A DNA stretch of 64,000 nucleotides, taken from contig QNQO01000645.1 of the NCBI GenBank assembly GCA_003290165.1, positions 1 to 64,000 on the forward strand, in the 5' to 3' direction. Below, piece by piece: positions 1 through 14,292 of the stretch. The notes beneath the pieces are model-generated. The model was not told where the DNA came from. It saw only the letters and a program-made list of their open reading frames with translations, and searched no databases. Source of the stretch: Berberis thunbergii. Its lineage: Eukaryota > Streptophyta > Magnoliopsida > Ranunculales > Berberidaceae. The position numbers and the translations under genes were made by a program. Numbering within the stretch: the stretch's first letter is position 1; each line of letters starts with the position of its first letter.

Positions 1-120
1 TAATGAGATGATCAAAGATTAGAAACACACCCAGTCATTAAATAAGCTCAATCAAACCAATCAAACAAACCATATCAGATAAACCCAAAAAAATAAACAA
101 CCCTAAAATCAAACCCATAC

Positions 121-312
121 CGTGAGCCTCTCTAACCCTTTCTCGTCAACACCACCATCATTTCTGCTAACTTGCGCCATCTGAGGAGAATGAAGATCTT
201 CAAGAGGGAGCTCAACTGTAGGCAAGGGCTTGAAAGCCTGAGAAGAAGCAGAGGAGGAGGAGGAGGTAAGAAAAAGGTGTCTAAGACCCACAAAGTTGAG
301 AACTTGAGCCAT
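121..312 (-). CDS. First coding exon of an unrecognised, possibly plastid-targeted protein (partial)
   Basis: This 64-codon exon begins with an ATG at 312 inside a CCATGG context and ends at a plausible GT donor (ACG|GTATGG) at 120/119, so it is phase 0. The rest of the gene lies to the left of the window. The peptide starts MAQVLNFVGLRHLFL, followed by a run of eight serines and alanines and then a proline-rich stretch. This looks like a chloroplast transit peptide, being rich in Ser and Ala with few acidic residues in the first 30. I do not recognise the mature protein, so the targeting is inference from composition only. A longer open frame continues upstream to 465, but without a better start. 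It is the outermost host gene on the left and lies head to head with the copia element. Confidence 0.5.
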
Positions 313-661
313 GGAAGGCCAATCAAACAAAACCCATATCAAATAAACCCTCAATGGGTATTTCTCTTTTGCCCTAAATTTCTCCTTTGTGGAGCGATTT
401 GGTCTAAAAAAGATTTCAAATGAGTGAGGTGAGTGAGTGAGTGAGTCGTTGAAGTCAAGAAACATAGAGTGAGATGAAGAAAGATGGAAGCAAAAAGATG
501 GAGAAGCCAGGAAGCAAGAAGATGAAACCTTGTGGAGAAGAAACGATGGAGAAGAGGGAGTGAAGAAGAAAGCTTCGGGGGTGAAATCTTTTACTTAAGT
601 TCTGCCAAACTTATAAGTTTGCCACGTAGGACAAAAAACCAAGCTTAATTGTAAGATAGAT
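313..661. promoter_or_regulatory. 5' flank of the left-edge gene with a TGAG microsatellite
   Basis: This is the presumed leader and promoter of the - strand gene at 121-312. It contains a GTGAGTGAG-type simple repeat at about 421-446 and a purine-rich GAAGA stretch at 470-575, which reads as CT-rich on the coding strand, as is common in plant 5' UTRs. No TATA box could be assigned with confidence. No other gene is seen. Confidence 0.3.
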
Positions 662-947
662 TGATGCACATGAAGGAGTGTCCCTCTAATCAGTTGATAC
701 AATGGATGATTTGTCTTTTATGATGACTAAATTAGTTACAAATACTAGTATTAGACTGTTTAGTAGAGTCCTCCATAAACTAGTAGTTTGTTTTCCTATA
801 AATGGAAGAGCTCCTAGTTCTTTCTTCTATATAAATCAGGTTTTGTTAGTAGTAGAAAAATGTATCAGAGTATTCTGTTTATTATTCAATAGATACCCAA
901 GTTCTCTTTTTTGCTTTTTTATTATTACTGTTAGTTCTTTTCCAACA
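662..947 (+). repeat. 5' LTR of the copia element
   Basis: AT-rich stretch ending in CCAACA at about 947, three bases before the primer-binding site. It contains TATA-like boxes at about 797 (CTATAAATGG) and 827 (TCTATATAAAT), expected of a retrotransposon promoter. The left border is placed by a TG dinucleotide only. No partner LTR is in the window to confirm it. Confidence 0.55.
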
Positions 948-951
948 ACTG

Positions 952-963
952 TGGTATCAGAGC
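952..963 (+). other. Copia primer-binding site (initiator Met-tRNA)
   Basis: TGGTATCAGAGC is the standard plant retrotransposon primer site complementary to the 3' end of initiator methionine tRNA. It sits immediately 3' of the LTR end. Confidence 0.85.
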
Positions 964-1148
964 AAGTTCGTTCAAGTTGGGCGTGTTGGTGTGTTCCCAA
1001 AGATCGAGTGTCGTATCAAAGGATCTTCTAAATTCAAAACTTGGGTAAACTCTTCAATTGCAATGTCAAGTAGTATGAATACTCTTAATCTCTAACATTA
1101 TTTTGGAGAAAGTTGTAAATTTGGAAGTATTAAGATCAAAACAATCTT

Positions 1149-2530
1149 GTGAAAGAGAGTGGTTTTGCAGATAATGTTACTGATGTAAAGGAGCTTCGTA
1201 AAAAGGATGCGAAGGCTCTACTTGTCTTGCAACAGGTTGTGTCAAAAGAATTTTCCTCGAATTGCCGGTGCAGCCAAATCGAAGCAAGCCTGGAATATTT
1301 TGAGATGAGTATCATGGGGACAACAGGTAACTACTATGAAACTCCAAACCTTTCTGACGCCGAGCCAAAATACGCAATTATTTTGCAGGCTAATAGCAAC
1401 AGATAATTGACAGGGAAGAACACAAAGAGATAACCCAAAACACAGAGAATTAGCTCTAATGTTTAATCAAATTACTCAAATCAAAGGTATCTCTCAAATC
1501 AGCCCACAAGCCGAGCTTTATAGCTAAAACTCATCAATATTGGAATTTTACCAAAAATGACAACACCCCAATAATCATGCTAAAACAAAATACGTAATAA
1601 AAGAAATAAACTACCAAAAATCAGACCCAAATTGGGTTCATAATCACTTCCTAAACAATAATTGAAATATTACTATCAAGAAAAATAAACTGCTAAATTT
1701 GTGGATTCAGAAGGAAAAACGATAGAATTTGGCCTCGAAAGATGTGCAACGAGCGTATCTGGTTGACCATGACGTGCGCGTAGAAAAGAGTTTTCCGAAT
1801 TTGGGTCATTTGAGTGATTCTGATACTCATAGCCAAAGTTATGACCAAAATACTAAAACGCACCTAAAATTGCCAAATTAGAAATAAAATTATGATTTCC
1901 TGCCATCCTTGCGCTGATATACTAATTCAAGATATCTTAGTGCTAATAACGTGCTATCTGACAGCTTAGCATCATCTAACTCGGATCCTCCTGCATCACT
2001 TTTGTAGAGAATTTGAGATTTTTCTTATGAAAGGTAGAAAATCGGTGCAAGCTTTTTTCACTAGAGTTTCTATTGTTATAAATCAAATGAAGGCTTTTGG
2101 TGAAGATATTTCTGATCAGAAAATTGCGGACCTTTTTTTTTCAAAATTCTTCCTTTGAAATTTGATAATGTAGTTACTGACTCTTAAGGAGTCCAACAAT
2201 TTATTTGTTTTCTCCTTAAATGAATTGAGGGGGTCTCTTTTATCTCATGAAGAAAGGATGAACAGGTCGGCAGAAAAGAATATTGAACATGCATTTCAAT
2301 CCAAGTTGGACATTTCTAACAAAGATAATGTTGAAGGTGTTTCTTCCCATAGATATGCAGGACGTGGTCATGGACGGGGAAGTTATAACGGTCGTGGGAA
2401 AGGAAGAGGAAGACCTTATATGAGTCACAAAATATCTGATTATGGTGATAAAGACAACCAAAGACAAAATTACAAGGGGAAGCAATGCAACTATTGCAAA
2501 AAGTTTGGCCAAGGCCAAGGAGCAGGCTAA
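1149..2530 (+). pseudogene. Copia gag remnant (UBN2-type gag, zinc knuckle damaged)
   Basis: The reading frames show a gag of the UBN2/Retrotran_gag_2 kind: ELRKKDAKALLVLQQVV near the start, then QAFFTRVSIVINQMKAFG at about 2050, then an RG-rich stretch (GRGHGRGSYNGRGKGRGRP) before a zinc knuckle beginning CNYCKKFG at about 2490. The knuckle lacks the following His and Cys because of a small deletion. The gag is broken by a roughly 680-bp foreign insert and by several stops. Gag would form the virus-like particle; this copy cannot. Confidence 0.7.
1323..2003. other. About 680-bp insertion of unknown type within copia gag
   Basis: Copia gag homology stops near 1320 and resumes near 2003. The DNA between is AT-rich, has no meaningful open frame and does not match the retrotransposon. 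I could not identify terminal repeats or a convincing target duplication. It may be an LTR fragment or a non-autonomous element. Its edges are known only from where gag homology breaks. Confidence 0.35.
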
Positions 2531-4690
2531 TTTTGTTGAAGTGCACCAAGAAGGTATCTATTTCTTACCCATTTGAACCCCAAGGAAAGTGTTCCTGATG
2601 TATGGTTTCTAGATAGTGGGTGTAGTAACCATATGACAGGTGAAAAGAGTTTGTTTTGGAGAATTGATGAATAAGTAAAACAAGAAGTTCGACTTGGCGA
2701 TGATGAAGTTGTGCAAATTGAAGGCAAAGGGACAATTGTGCTGCAGACTAATTCAGGTACCGAAAGATTGATTTGTGACGTTTATTATTCTCCTGGTTTA
2801 GCCCATAACTTGTTGAGTGTGGGCCTGCTGATTGAACGAGGATATTATATTATGTTTGAGGATAATATATGTGAAATTAGACGAAAATGAACATCTGTTG
2901 TGCCTCTCATTAAGATACCAATGACTAAGAACATAATGTTTCCTATTCAGATGTTTAGTTTGGATGCTTTTTGCATTGAATGCTAAAAACCAATGATGAG
3001 TCATGGCTTTGGAATTTACTTTATGGACAGTTGCATTTTAATGGGTTGAAATTATAATGTCAAAAAGAGATGGTTGTTGGTTTGCCTTCTATTGTTGGTG
3101 TTCATGATGTTTGTGAAGGTTGTGTTTAAGGAGAAGCATCATCATTTATCTTTTCCTGTTGGGAAATCTTAGAGAGCCAAAATGCCCTTAAAACCTATTC
3201 ATGAAGATTTTTGTGGCCCAACAAACATTTTGTCCCCGAATAAAAGTAGTTATTTTCTACATTTTACTGATGATTTCACTCGCATGAGTTGGTCTTTTTT
3301 TTTTTTCGAGCTTACAAATCAAAGGCATTTGAGAAATTTCTGGATTCAAAGCTTTTGTAGAGAAACAAAGTGGGTTTGTGATAAAGACTCTTCGAACCAA
3401 CAGAGGAAGAGAATTTTTAACTAATGAATTTGGTATTTTTTGCAAGAAACATGGTATTCGCGGGCAGCTAACAGTGAGGAGAACTCCGGAGCAAAATGGG
3501 GTCGCTGATAGGAAGAATAAAATGGTTGTTGAGATGGCTAGAAGTATGTTAAATGAAAGAGTCTTCCTACTGAGTTTTGGGCAGAATCGGTAGCTACATC
3601 AGTCTTTCTTCTCAATTTATCCCCTACAAAGTCAGTTTGCAATATGACTCCATATGAAGCTTGCTAGAACTGAAAACCCAATTTGAGCATTTTAAGAGTT
3701 TTTTGTTGTGTTGCCTACTTTTTGATTTATACTAATGATCGTAGTAAGCTGGACAAGAAAAGTGAAAAGTGCATTTTTGTTGGGTATAGAGATGAAACTA
3801 AGGGTTATCAATCTTACAATTGTGAAACTAAGAAGCTAATCGTTCGTCGAGATGTGATTTTTGATGAAAATAGGTTTTGGGATTGGAAAGGACAGAAAAA
3901 TCAGCATGTGTTATTTGTAGAGGATGAAGTATCGACACAGGTTGAACGAACACAATAAACTCCCATGTCACCTCAAGCTCCATCTACTTTAGGTTCATCT
4001 TCTAGCTCCTCTCTAAGGAATCAAGGTAGTGATGACAACAACAATTTTGGTTTTACACTCGATACAGACATGCCTCCACTCAGGTATCGCTCCCTAACAA
4101 AGCTTTATGAGTCATGCAATTTTGCTCTAATGGTTGCAAAACCAATATGTTATGAAGAGGCACAAGGAAAGCGGAATTGAAAAAATCAATGCACGAGGAA
4201 ATGATTGCAATTAACAAAAATGATACATGAGAGCTTGTTGATTTGCCACCCGGAAAAATCCAATTGGTGTGAAATGGGTCTTCAAAGAAAAATATAAGGC
4301 ATCAAAGCTAGACTCGTAGCAAAGGTTCAACGCTAGACGTACAAAAGCATGGGATAGATTTCTTTGACACTTTCTCTCCAGTTGCTAGATTTGAAACTGT
4401 TAGAATTATTTTGGGTATTGCTGCACAAATGAAATGGAATGTGTTTCAGTTTGATGTTAAATCGACCTTTTTGAATGGTTGCTTGGAAGAAGATGTATGT
4501 TAAACAACCATAGAGTTTCGTGATCGAATGATAGGAGGAGAAAGTTTATAAGTTGAAGAAGGCCTTGTATGGGCTGAAGCAAGCCCCAAGGGCTTGGTAT
4601 AGCAGACTTGCTTCTTACTTTCGCCAAAATGGTTTTCGTTGAAGTGATAGTAAGCCTACTTTATACGTGAAGGTAAGCAGTTGTAGTGAT
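2531..4690 (+). pseudogene. Copia pol remnant: protease, integrase, first half of reverse transcriptase
   Basis: In frames broken by frameshifts and stops one can follow the copia protease region (WFLDSGCSNHMTG at about 2600), the GAG-pre-integrase region (LLSVGLLIERGY), the integrase core (FTDDFTRMSW at about 3265, then TPEQNGVADRKN at about 3490) and the C-terminal 'FVGYRDETKGYQ' box at about 3775. The start of reverse transcriptase follows (GVKWVFKEKY, then FDVKSTFLNG). The frame ends a few codons before the catalytic YVDDI, where CACTA-1 is inserted. At least six in-frame stops are visible, so it is not functional. Confidence 0.8.
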
Positions 4691-4700
4691 ATTCTTATTG

Positions 4701-4815
4701 CACTACAACACAAATGCCTATTAATAGCATTTGACCATAGCGGTTTTTACCCTCACGCTATAAAAACCCAAATTTTAATATCATTCTAACACTCCAACGC
4801 TATGAAAGTGGTAGG
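4701..4815. repeat. Left terminal and subterminal repeats of CACTA-1
   Basis: The terminus CACTACAACACAAATG is followed by copies of the subterminal motif (CATAGCGGTTTTT at about 4736, CACGCTATAAAAA at about 4753, CAACGCTATGAAA at about 4796). These match the richer array at the right end, and in this superfamily are the binding sites for the transposase accessory protein. Confidence 0.8.
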
Positions 4816-4837
4816 CGGGGAAAACTAAAAATTAACC

Positions 4838-5400
4838 TGCTTCCCTCTCAGTTTCGCTCTCTTTCCCTCCCATTTTCCAAAATTTTAGAAAGCCATTTAC
4901 TTCCCTCTCAGTCTCGCTCTCTTTCCCCCCTCATTTATAGTAGATCGAACTAGTGTTCTCCCCTGACCTCGCCCCTCTCTTTCTCTCTTCTTCCTTGGCG
5001 CCTTCTCTCCCTCGTCACAAATCTCTCTCAAAAGCTCCTCTCTTCTTCATCTTTCATGGCACCCCAAGCCTGATTTCTTCGAGCAGTAATGAATAGTCTG
5101 TTGTTCTCATCTTTTCTTCTCCCCATTTGCAAATTGAAAAGTTAGGGTTTCCTCTCCCCATCTCTTCCTCTCACCATCTACAAATGGAACATATAAGAGA
5201 ATTGTAACTCTCACAGCAGAAATCTCTTCAGGTTAGTTTAAAACTCTCATACAGGTTAATCTCTTCATGTAATCGATTTTATTTCTTCATGTAATCTCTT
5301 ACAGAAAATTGAATTTGATCTCTTCATGTAATAGATTTTATCTTTTTATGTAATCTTTTCATGTAATCGATTTTATCTCTCACAGATCTCTCCACGTTAA
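4838..5400 (+). repeat. Low-complexity region with short direct repeats inside CACTA-1
   Basis: Two direct copies of a CTTCCCTCTCAGT..CGCTCTCTTT segment lie at about 4841 and 4901. Further right, the motif TTCATGTAATCGATTTTA recurs about five times in degenerate form at 5262-5385. The CT-rich part resembles a plant 5' UTR and may be the leader of a captured gene, but there is no recognisable coding sequence. Confidence 0.45.
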
Positions 5401-5444
5401 TCTCTCACAGATCTCCCTTCTCAACAAGTTAGTATTATCTCTCC

Positions 5445-5485
5445 ATGGAGATCATTGCCATTAGGAAGTTCAAAGTTCAAACCAG
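5445..5485 (+). pseudogene. Possible captured short first exon, unrecognised
   Basis: An ATG in a CCATGG context opens 41 bases encoding MEIIAIRKFKVQT and ends at AACCAG|GTACTT, a good donor. A possible acceptor (TTGTGCAG) lies at about 5621, but the following frame soon hits a stop. I do not recognise the protein. It could be chance; its placement after a UTR-like stretch is the only support. Confidence 0.2.
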
Positions 5486-6986
5486 GTACTTTCTAAAGCA
5501 TAAAGCTGTTCTTCTTGAGGTTTTTCATAATGATCTTGTTTGACTTTTTAATTTTTCTTTTGAAGCTTAATTTGGTATTGTACTGTATTAATCCCAGTTC
5601 CCTCAATATTCTTTGTGCAGAACGCAATATGGAGAACTTGAATCTATAGGTCTGTACTTCTAGGCTGCTTTGAAACTTTCTGTATGGGGCATCACTTTCA
5701 GAACCTTCCAATTATATGATAACTCATATAGAGATGACCACCTGTATTGTGAAATTGCAAAACTGTGCAAGTAAGTTTTGAGAAGCTGTATAGACACTTC
5801 ATATTTATTTACTTCTTGTGTTGTGTCACATTGTATGCCACATATCTGAGTTTTTGGGTTATTTCTTTCTGTTGCATTCCATGGTCCTGAGTTGTGTTCT
5901 GTCCACTTATTTCATTTTCTGTATTCGTTTCCTGTGCCTCTTCATGCCTGTGAATCACAAACCACGAGCTTCAGCTGAGCCAAGTTTTCTTCCAGCTTGG
6001 TTAGGCTCGCAAACTATAAGCTGAAGCTTGGCTTGGGTTGGGTTCATGAGTAAGATGAGTTGTAAGAAGAGCTTTGCTTGAGTGTTGTAGGGACCAGGGG
6101 ATGGGGGACGAATAGAAAAGGACTTGTGTGTGAAAGGAAGCAGGTGAAGTTGCTAAGTTTGGCACCTTAAAGTCTCCACGAATGATAGAGAGTTTCGCCT
6201 CAGAGGGAATAGGAGCACATTTGAGGAGCAATGGCACTACAGTTCTTGTTCTTGGATTATATTTCTTTAGTTTCAATCGGGCACAAGTAAATTAAACTGG
6301 TGGATCACCTTAAGCTAGTTTTATCTAAATGAAAACCTTTTGGCTTGGGATGGCTCCTAATTTCTCCTTATGAAATGTGTTGTTACTTCTCTATTAAAAC
6401 CTGGATGGTAAAAACTAAAAAAACTATTCATGTAGTTGTGATTTCTTTGAATAATCTTGGAATTTTCAGAGGTTGAATTGTTACCCCGCCAAAAAGTCTC
6501 AACCTCTAGTTTCTTCTTTTTTTGGCTACTGCTTGATATGTAGAAGAATAGAAATATATTACTAACGAAGAAGATACAGATCTTACTACGAGCTCAAGTA
6601 ATAGATAAAAAAAATGAACAATGTAAAATAGGAAAGAAATCTTAGACTTGTGAAATACAAGTGCTATGAACTGGTAGATGGGGCATTAGCTTTCAGTTGC
6701 TAGGCAAATTTCCTAGTGTGAGGTTCTATAACCTATATGGACCGACACAACATTCTGCACACACATTTCTGTTTTTTAATGATGCACCAAGTGTACATAA
6801 TTTTATTCAGTACATTATTCTTTGTAAATGGTAACACATATTCTTAGAATTTAGTGATCTTATTAACGAGTCAAGTTCATGAAAGTGAGATGCACACTGA
6901 GTGACCAACAAATTCTGAAAAATTGGTTGCATTGCCATTACCTCTAATTTTTCCCTGTTGACGTCGTATGCTTTTTACATTCATAG

Positions 6987-7109
6987 GTTTGTTTCTCAGC
7001 AGTATGAAAGACACAAAGAAATGGCTTCTGCTGCATTAGTGTACAAATGCATGGAGATGGCTTACATGAGGATTATATATTCCACAAAGAAATGGCCCTG
7101 CTTCCTATA
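6987..7109 (+). pseudogene. Captured exon resembling part of plant CW-type zinc-finger proteins (tentative)
   Basis: The translated exon reads HKEMASAALVYKCMEMAYMR, ending in a stop near a GTAAG donor at about 7110. The segment ALxYKCMExAYMR recalls a conserved stretch I associate with plant CW-type zinc-finger (CWZF) proteins, but this is from memory and uncertain. It does not belong to the Dicer helicase exons that follow, so it is probably a separate captured fragment. Confidence 0.3.
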
Positions 7110-7280
7110 GGTAAGCTCATGGTTTGGAATGATGTCATACAGGTAAGATCAATGTTTTATTTCCATTCAGTGTCTTCCAAACCTACAATCTTTAAGGCTA
7201 TTAATACTGAATTTGAGCTGTTCTTATGGACCTCTCTTTTGACTTGAGGTGTTTATTTCTAATTTTGTATTGCTTGGCAG

Positions 7281-7601
7281 CTGAATCTGCTGGTGGCAAC
7301 GAAAGTTGGAGAAGGTCTTGATATTCAGACATGCTGCTTAGTAATCAGATATGATTTACCACAGTCGGTTGCAAGTTTTGTGCAGTCTAGAGGTCGTGCA
7401 CATATGTCGCAATCAAAATATGCTTTCCTGATTAACAGGTGCTTTGTTTATTCATTTTCTGTATGTGGTTTCAAAATCTACTATGAACTGCCATGTTTTT
7501 TACCTTCTCAACATTACAGTGAAAACCAAAGTGAAATATTGGACTTGATCGAGAAATTCAAGTCTGAAGAAGATCATATAGATCAAGTTGAATTTTGTTA
7601 A
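7281..7601 (+). pseudogene. Dicer-like helicase C-terminal fragment (captured, DCL4-like)
   Basis: Two exons, 7281-7438 and 7520-7601, are separated by an 81-bp intron with GT-AG borders. They encode [20 protein letters not shown], then [18 protein letters not shown] and [13 protein letters not shown]. This is helicase motifs V and VI of plant Dicer-like proteins; the QSRGRA arginine finger motif is clear. Plant DCLs normally read GEEGLDIQ, and one Glu codon is missing here. The best match is the DCL4 type, by the CCLVIR wording. DCLs process double-stranded RNA into siRNA; this piece has no RNase III, PAZ or N-terminal helicase part and ends in a stop, so it makes no Dicer. It is passenger sequence in CACTA-1. 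Confidence 0.8.
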
Positions 7602-11234
<3,633 letters not shown>

Positions 11235-11957
11235 GTATTCTGTATGCATATGTTGTAATAGAATGCAAACACTGTCCATCTTGGCATGTTATCTAAAGAA
11301 AGAGCTCCATGTACTAGATGTATACATTCTCTTGTGATTTTATCTAGATTGGCTTGTTTAGGTTGAGTTTATGAACTTCAGGATACAATCTCTCCCTTTT
11401 TCTGTTAGTGCAACAAGAAACACATGTCATTTTGTTTAGGTTGAGTTTAAGACATGTAGCATTGTTTTACATGTACATGCACACACACATATATATATCA
11501 CGTTATCACCTGGTGATGCTTCAATAATAAAATTCCGTCTTTTTGATTAAAAGAAAAGCTTTGAAGAATCAGATAATTGTTGCTAGTCATGCATTTTCTG
11601 TTTTCTGCAAATGGCTCTCTGTAACTTGAAGTGTTTATTTGTATTTAGTGCGTGCCATTACTCTATAGCTTATGTTGTTTTTTCATGGTTTATACTGATT
11701 ATGGTTGATATAGTGTTGTATCGGATTTTTCTTTTGTAAATGTATACTTTCCTTAGTGTTTGTGTGTGTGTGTGTTGGTGATTAGTTCATATCTGATTGT
11801 ATAAAACTCACAAGCATACATTGTTCTTGTAATTATTGGTATGACGGCACCCTGAACAACAAATGTGTTCTCTAGCATAATATGGCATTTCATTCTTCTT
11901 ATAGTAGTATTGTTAATATTATGATTTATGAGTTGACACTCTTGTTACTTCTTTTAG
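11235..11957. other. Intron-like sequence in the captured PICKLE fragment
   Basis: T-rich sequence with a (TG)n microsatellite at about 11759-11776 and a CACACACATATATATAT stretch at about 11480. No coding potential is seen. It is bounded by a donor at 11235 and an acceptor at 11957. Confidence 0.5.
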
Positions 11958-12614
11958 GTGGCAAATTTTGAATTTATAGATGAAGTGAGAGCTGCAGCTG
12001 CGGAGGAAGTGCAGGAAGCATCCCCTGCAAATAAACCAACCGACAGTATCTCAGAGGAAGTGCTGGGTTCAAACCAAATATTTGTTAAACAATATCTTGT
12101 GAAGTGGAAGGGCTTGTCTTATTTGCATTGCACATGGTACTCTGGTTTAATGTATCGTGCATGCAATTTTCTTTTTGTCCCTTCAATTTCATAATAAGTA
12201 ATTAGAGGGCTCATCAATCACTTGAAGTAGAATTTCCCACTGTCAAGTCAAGGTTTACTTTGTAGTCTCTCCTGCGTGCTAATATTGTTCTGTTCCACCG
12301 TGTCACTAGTCAAAGCTGGCTCTCTGTTATAGCTTTATTGCCTTTTGTCCACTTAATAAAAAGCTTCACTGGTTAAAAAAGCTTCATTGGTCATTGGGCA
12401 AATAATGCTTCTGGATATTTTCAGTTACTTACTCTGCAGGTACTACTTTTTGCAGGGTGCCAGAGAAGGAGTTTATAAAAGCGTATAGGGCAAATTCTAG
12501 GCTGAGGACCAAAGTTAATAACTTTGATAGGCAAAAGAATTCAGTGATTGAGACTGGAGATGAGTTTGTTGCAATCCGGCCTGAATGGACCACTGGACAG
12601 GATTCTTGCTAGCA
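11958..12614 (+). pseudogene. Rearranged PICKLE exons: linker fused in frame to chromodomain
   Basis: Exon 11958-12136 first encodes VANFEFIDEVRAAAAEEVQE, the segment that lies C-terminal to the PICKLE helicase. It then runs without a stop into NQIFVKQYLVKWKGLSYLHC, the chromodomain, which in PICKLE is N-terminal to the helicase. The next exon (12456 to about 12614) continues the chromodomain in the correct phase (VPEKEFIKAYRANSRLRTKV, then FVAIRPEWTT) until a 2-bp loss shifts the frame. The junction lies near codons EEVLGSNQ. The order is therefore helicase C, linker, chromodomain, the reverse of the native layout. This points to two separate captures or an internal rearrangement. Chromodomains of CHD3 proteins bind nucleosomes; function here is not expected. 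Confidence 0.85.
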
Positions 12615-13491
12615 GGTTTTGTCACATGTTGTTGTTTTGGCATATCTGGTTGTGGCAGGGTATTATGTTCTTGGTTGGGCCATCTGGCAATGTACCATGT
12701 GTAACCCTTGGTCAACTTTATGGATTAGGGGTGACTTGCATCCTGCTCTATGGGGCGGTAGGTTGGGAAACAGTTGGAGAACTACTAATGACATTAAGGA
12801 TAATTGGCCTAGGTAAGGAAGACTATGGGTGTCATTTGTATACTTCCTTTTTCATTCACAAACAAATAGCAGTTTGATAAAAATTGGGTCTCGTCCTGTT
12901 TTCTTTCAACAGTATGATTGCTACAGCTGACATGAATGAAGTCTATGCTGATCTTGCAAGGCCTGGTGGTTGGAATGGTATAAAACTAGTTCCATTTTGT
13001 ATATAATTGGATGGCCATGGAGGCTAATAATTTGATGAAGCATTCAGTTTTTGTTCTAACAATATAATTATTATTTATGAGCAGATCCAGACATGCTAGA
13101 AGTAGGAAATGGAGGTATGACTAAAGATGAATACATAGTGCTAGGGGTGGGCAAACGGGTCGAGGAACCGCGGTTCCAAACCGAACCGGACCGTTTTACT
13201 CCAAACGGTTCGGTTCTGATTTTAAAAAATGTTAAACGATTCGGTTCGGTTCCGGAACCGTTCTTAAACGGTTCGGTTCCGGTTCCAAATTTTTTTTTGC
13301 AAACGGTTCGGTTCCGATCCGTTTCGAACTGAATATATATACCCAATTTAGTAAATTCCCACTTACGTTTTTATTTCTAAACCCTAATCCTCACCTCACT
13401 CCTCAATCTCTCATCTCTCACTCCTCACTGTGAAAGAAAACAAAGGAAGAAGAGTCGCAGAGCAGCCGCAGTCGCAGAGCAGCTGCACTCG

Positions 13492-13650
13492 CGCGAGGAC
13501 GATCTGCTCTCCACACCACCAAAACCACCTCAGGTCCTCAACTCGCCTCCATGTTGATCGCGCGAGGACGATCTGCTCTCCACACCACCAAAACCACCTC
13601 AGGTCCTCAACTCGCCTCCATGTTGATCGCGCGAGGACGATCTGCTCTCC
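13492..13650 (+). repeat. 69-bp tandem repeat inside hAT 1
   Basis: A 69-bp unit beginning GCGAGGACGATCTGCTCTCC is present in two full copies plus a partial third. The unit length is a multiple of three, so it stays open in two opposite frames and produces look-alike peptides. I treat these as artefacts of the repeat, not genes. Confidence 0.85.
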
Positions 13651-13710
13651 ACACACACCTTTGAGTCTTCTCTACAAGTACAAACCCTTGTTGAGGTTTA
13701 GTTCGCCACC

Positions 13711-14292
13711 ATGTCTCCTCATCAACTCCAAGCCATCTCCCAGTCAAAGCTTCTCCTTCCCACGTCTAATCACCGATCAATCCAACCTCACCACCACCAC
13801 AATTCCGTATCATTCTCCTCCTCCACCACCGCTACAACCCTCTTTATAATAACCTCCATGGCGGTCTCTCCTTGACACACTCTCGACGCTTCACTGCTTC
13901 AACTTCAACCCCAATAGCCTCCAACAGCATTTCGGTAATCTTGGGGTTTGATTTCTTTTATGTTTAGAGATTTGATTTTTTGGATACCATTTTGTGAATA
14001 ATTTCGTGGGTTGTGACTAATTTCTTGATTTTTTTTTTTGGTTGAATTTTTAGTTGGATTCTTTGGATCTAAGTGAGTTAACAAGTGGGGAGAAGAAGAA
14101 GGATTCTACACTGGTTTGCGCGCCATTGATGGGAGATACTGTTGATCAGATGATAGAAAGCATGGCAAAGGTGAAGGAGAGTGGAGCTGATCTTGTTGAA
14201 ATCAGATTGGATTATTTGAAGGATTTTGATCCAAGTCAAGATCTTGAAAAACTCATCAAAGCGTCTCCATTGCCCACGCTTTTCACTTACAG
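13711..14292 (+). pseudogene. Dehydroquinate dehydratase/shikimate dehydrogenase 5' fragment (captured)
   Basis: Exon 14054-14292 encodes STLVCAPLMGDTVDQMIESM, then GADLVEIRLDYLKDF and SPLPTLFTYR, ending at a proper donor. This is the start of the type I dehydroquinate dehydratase domain of the plant bifunctional enzyme DHQD-SDH, which makes shikimate in plastids. The preceding exon (about 13711-13934) gives MSPHQLQAISQSKLLLP and a Ser/His-rich tail, plausible as a plastid transit peptide, and it joins through a GT-AG intron of 119 bp. A frameshift in the first exon breaks the join. The catalytic Lys and His and the whole shikimate dehydrogenase half are absent. Confidence 0.82.

Noticed and set aside
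13411..13849. Opposite-strand open frames with repeated peptide units
   Set aside because: The 69-bp tandem repeat is a multiple of three and keeps frames open on both strands; neither resembles a protein.
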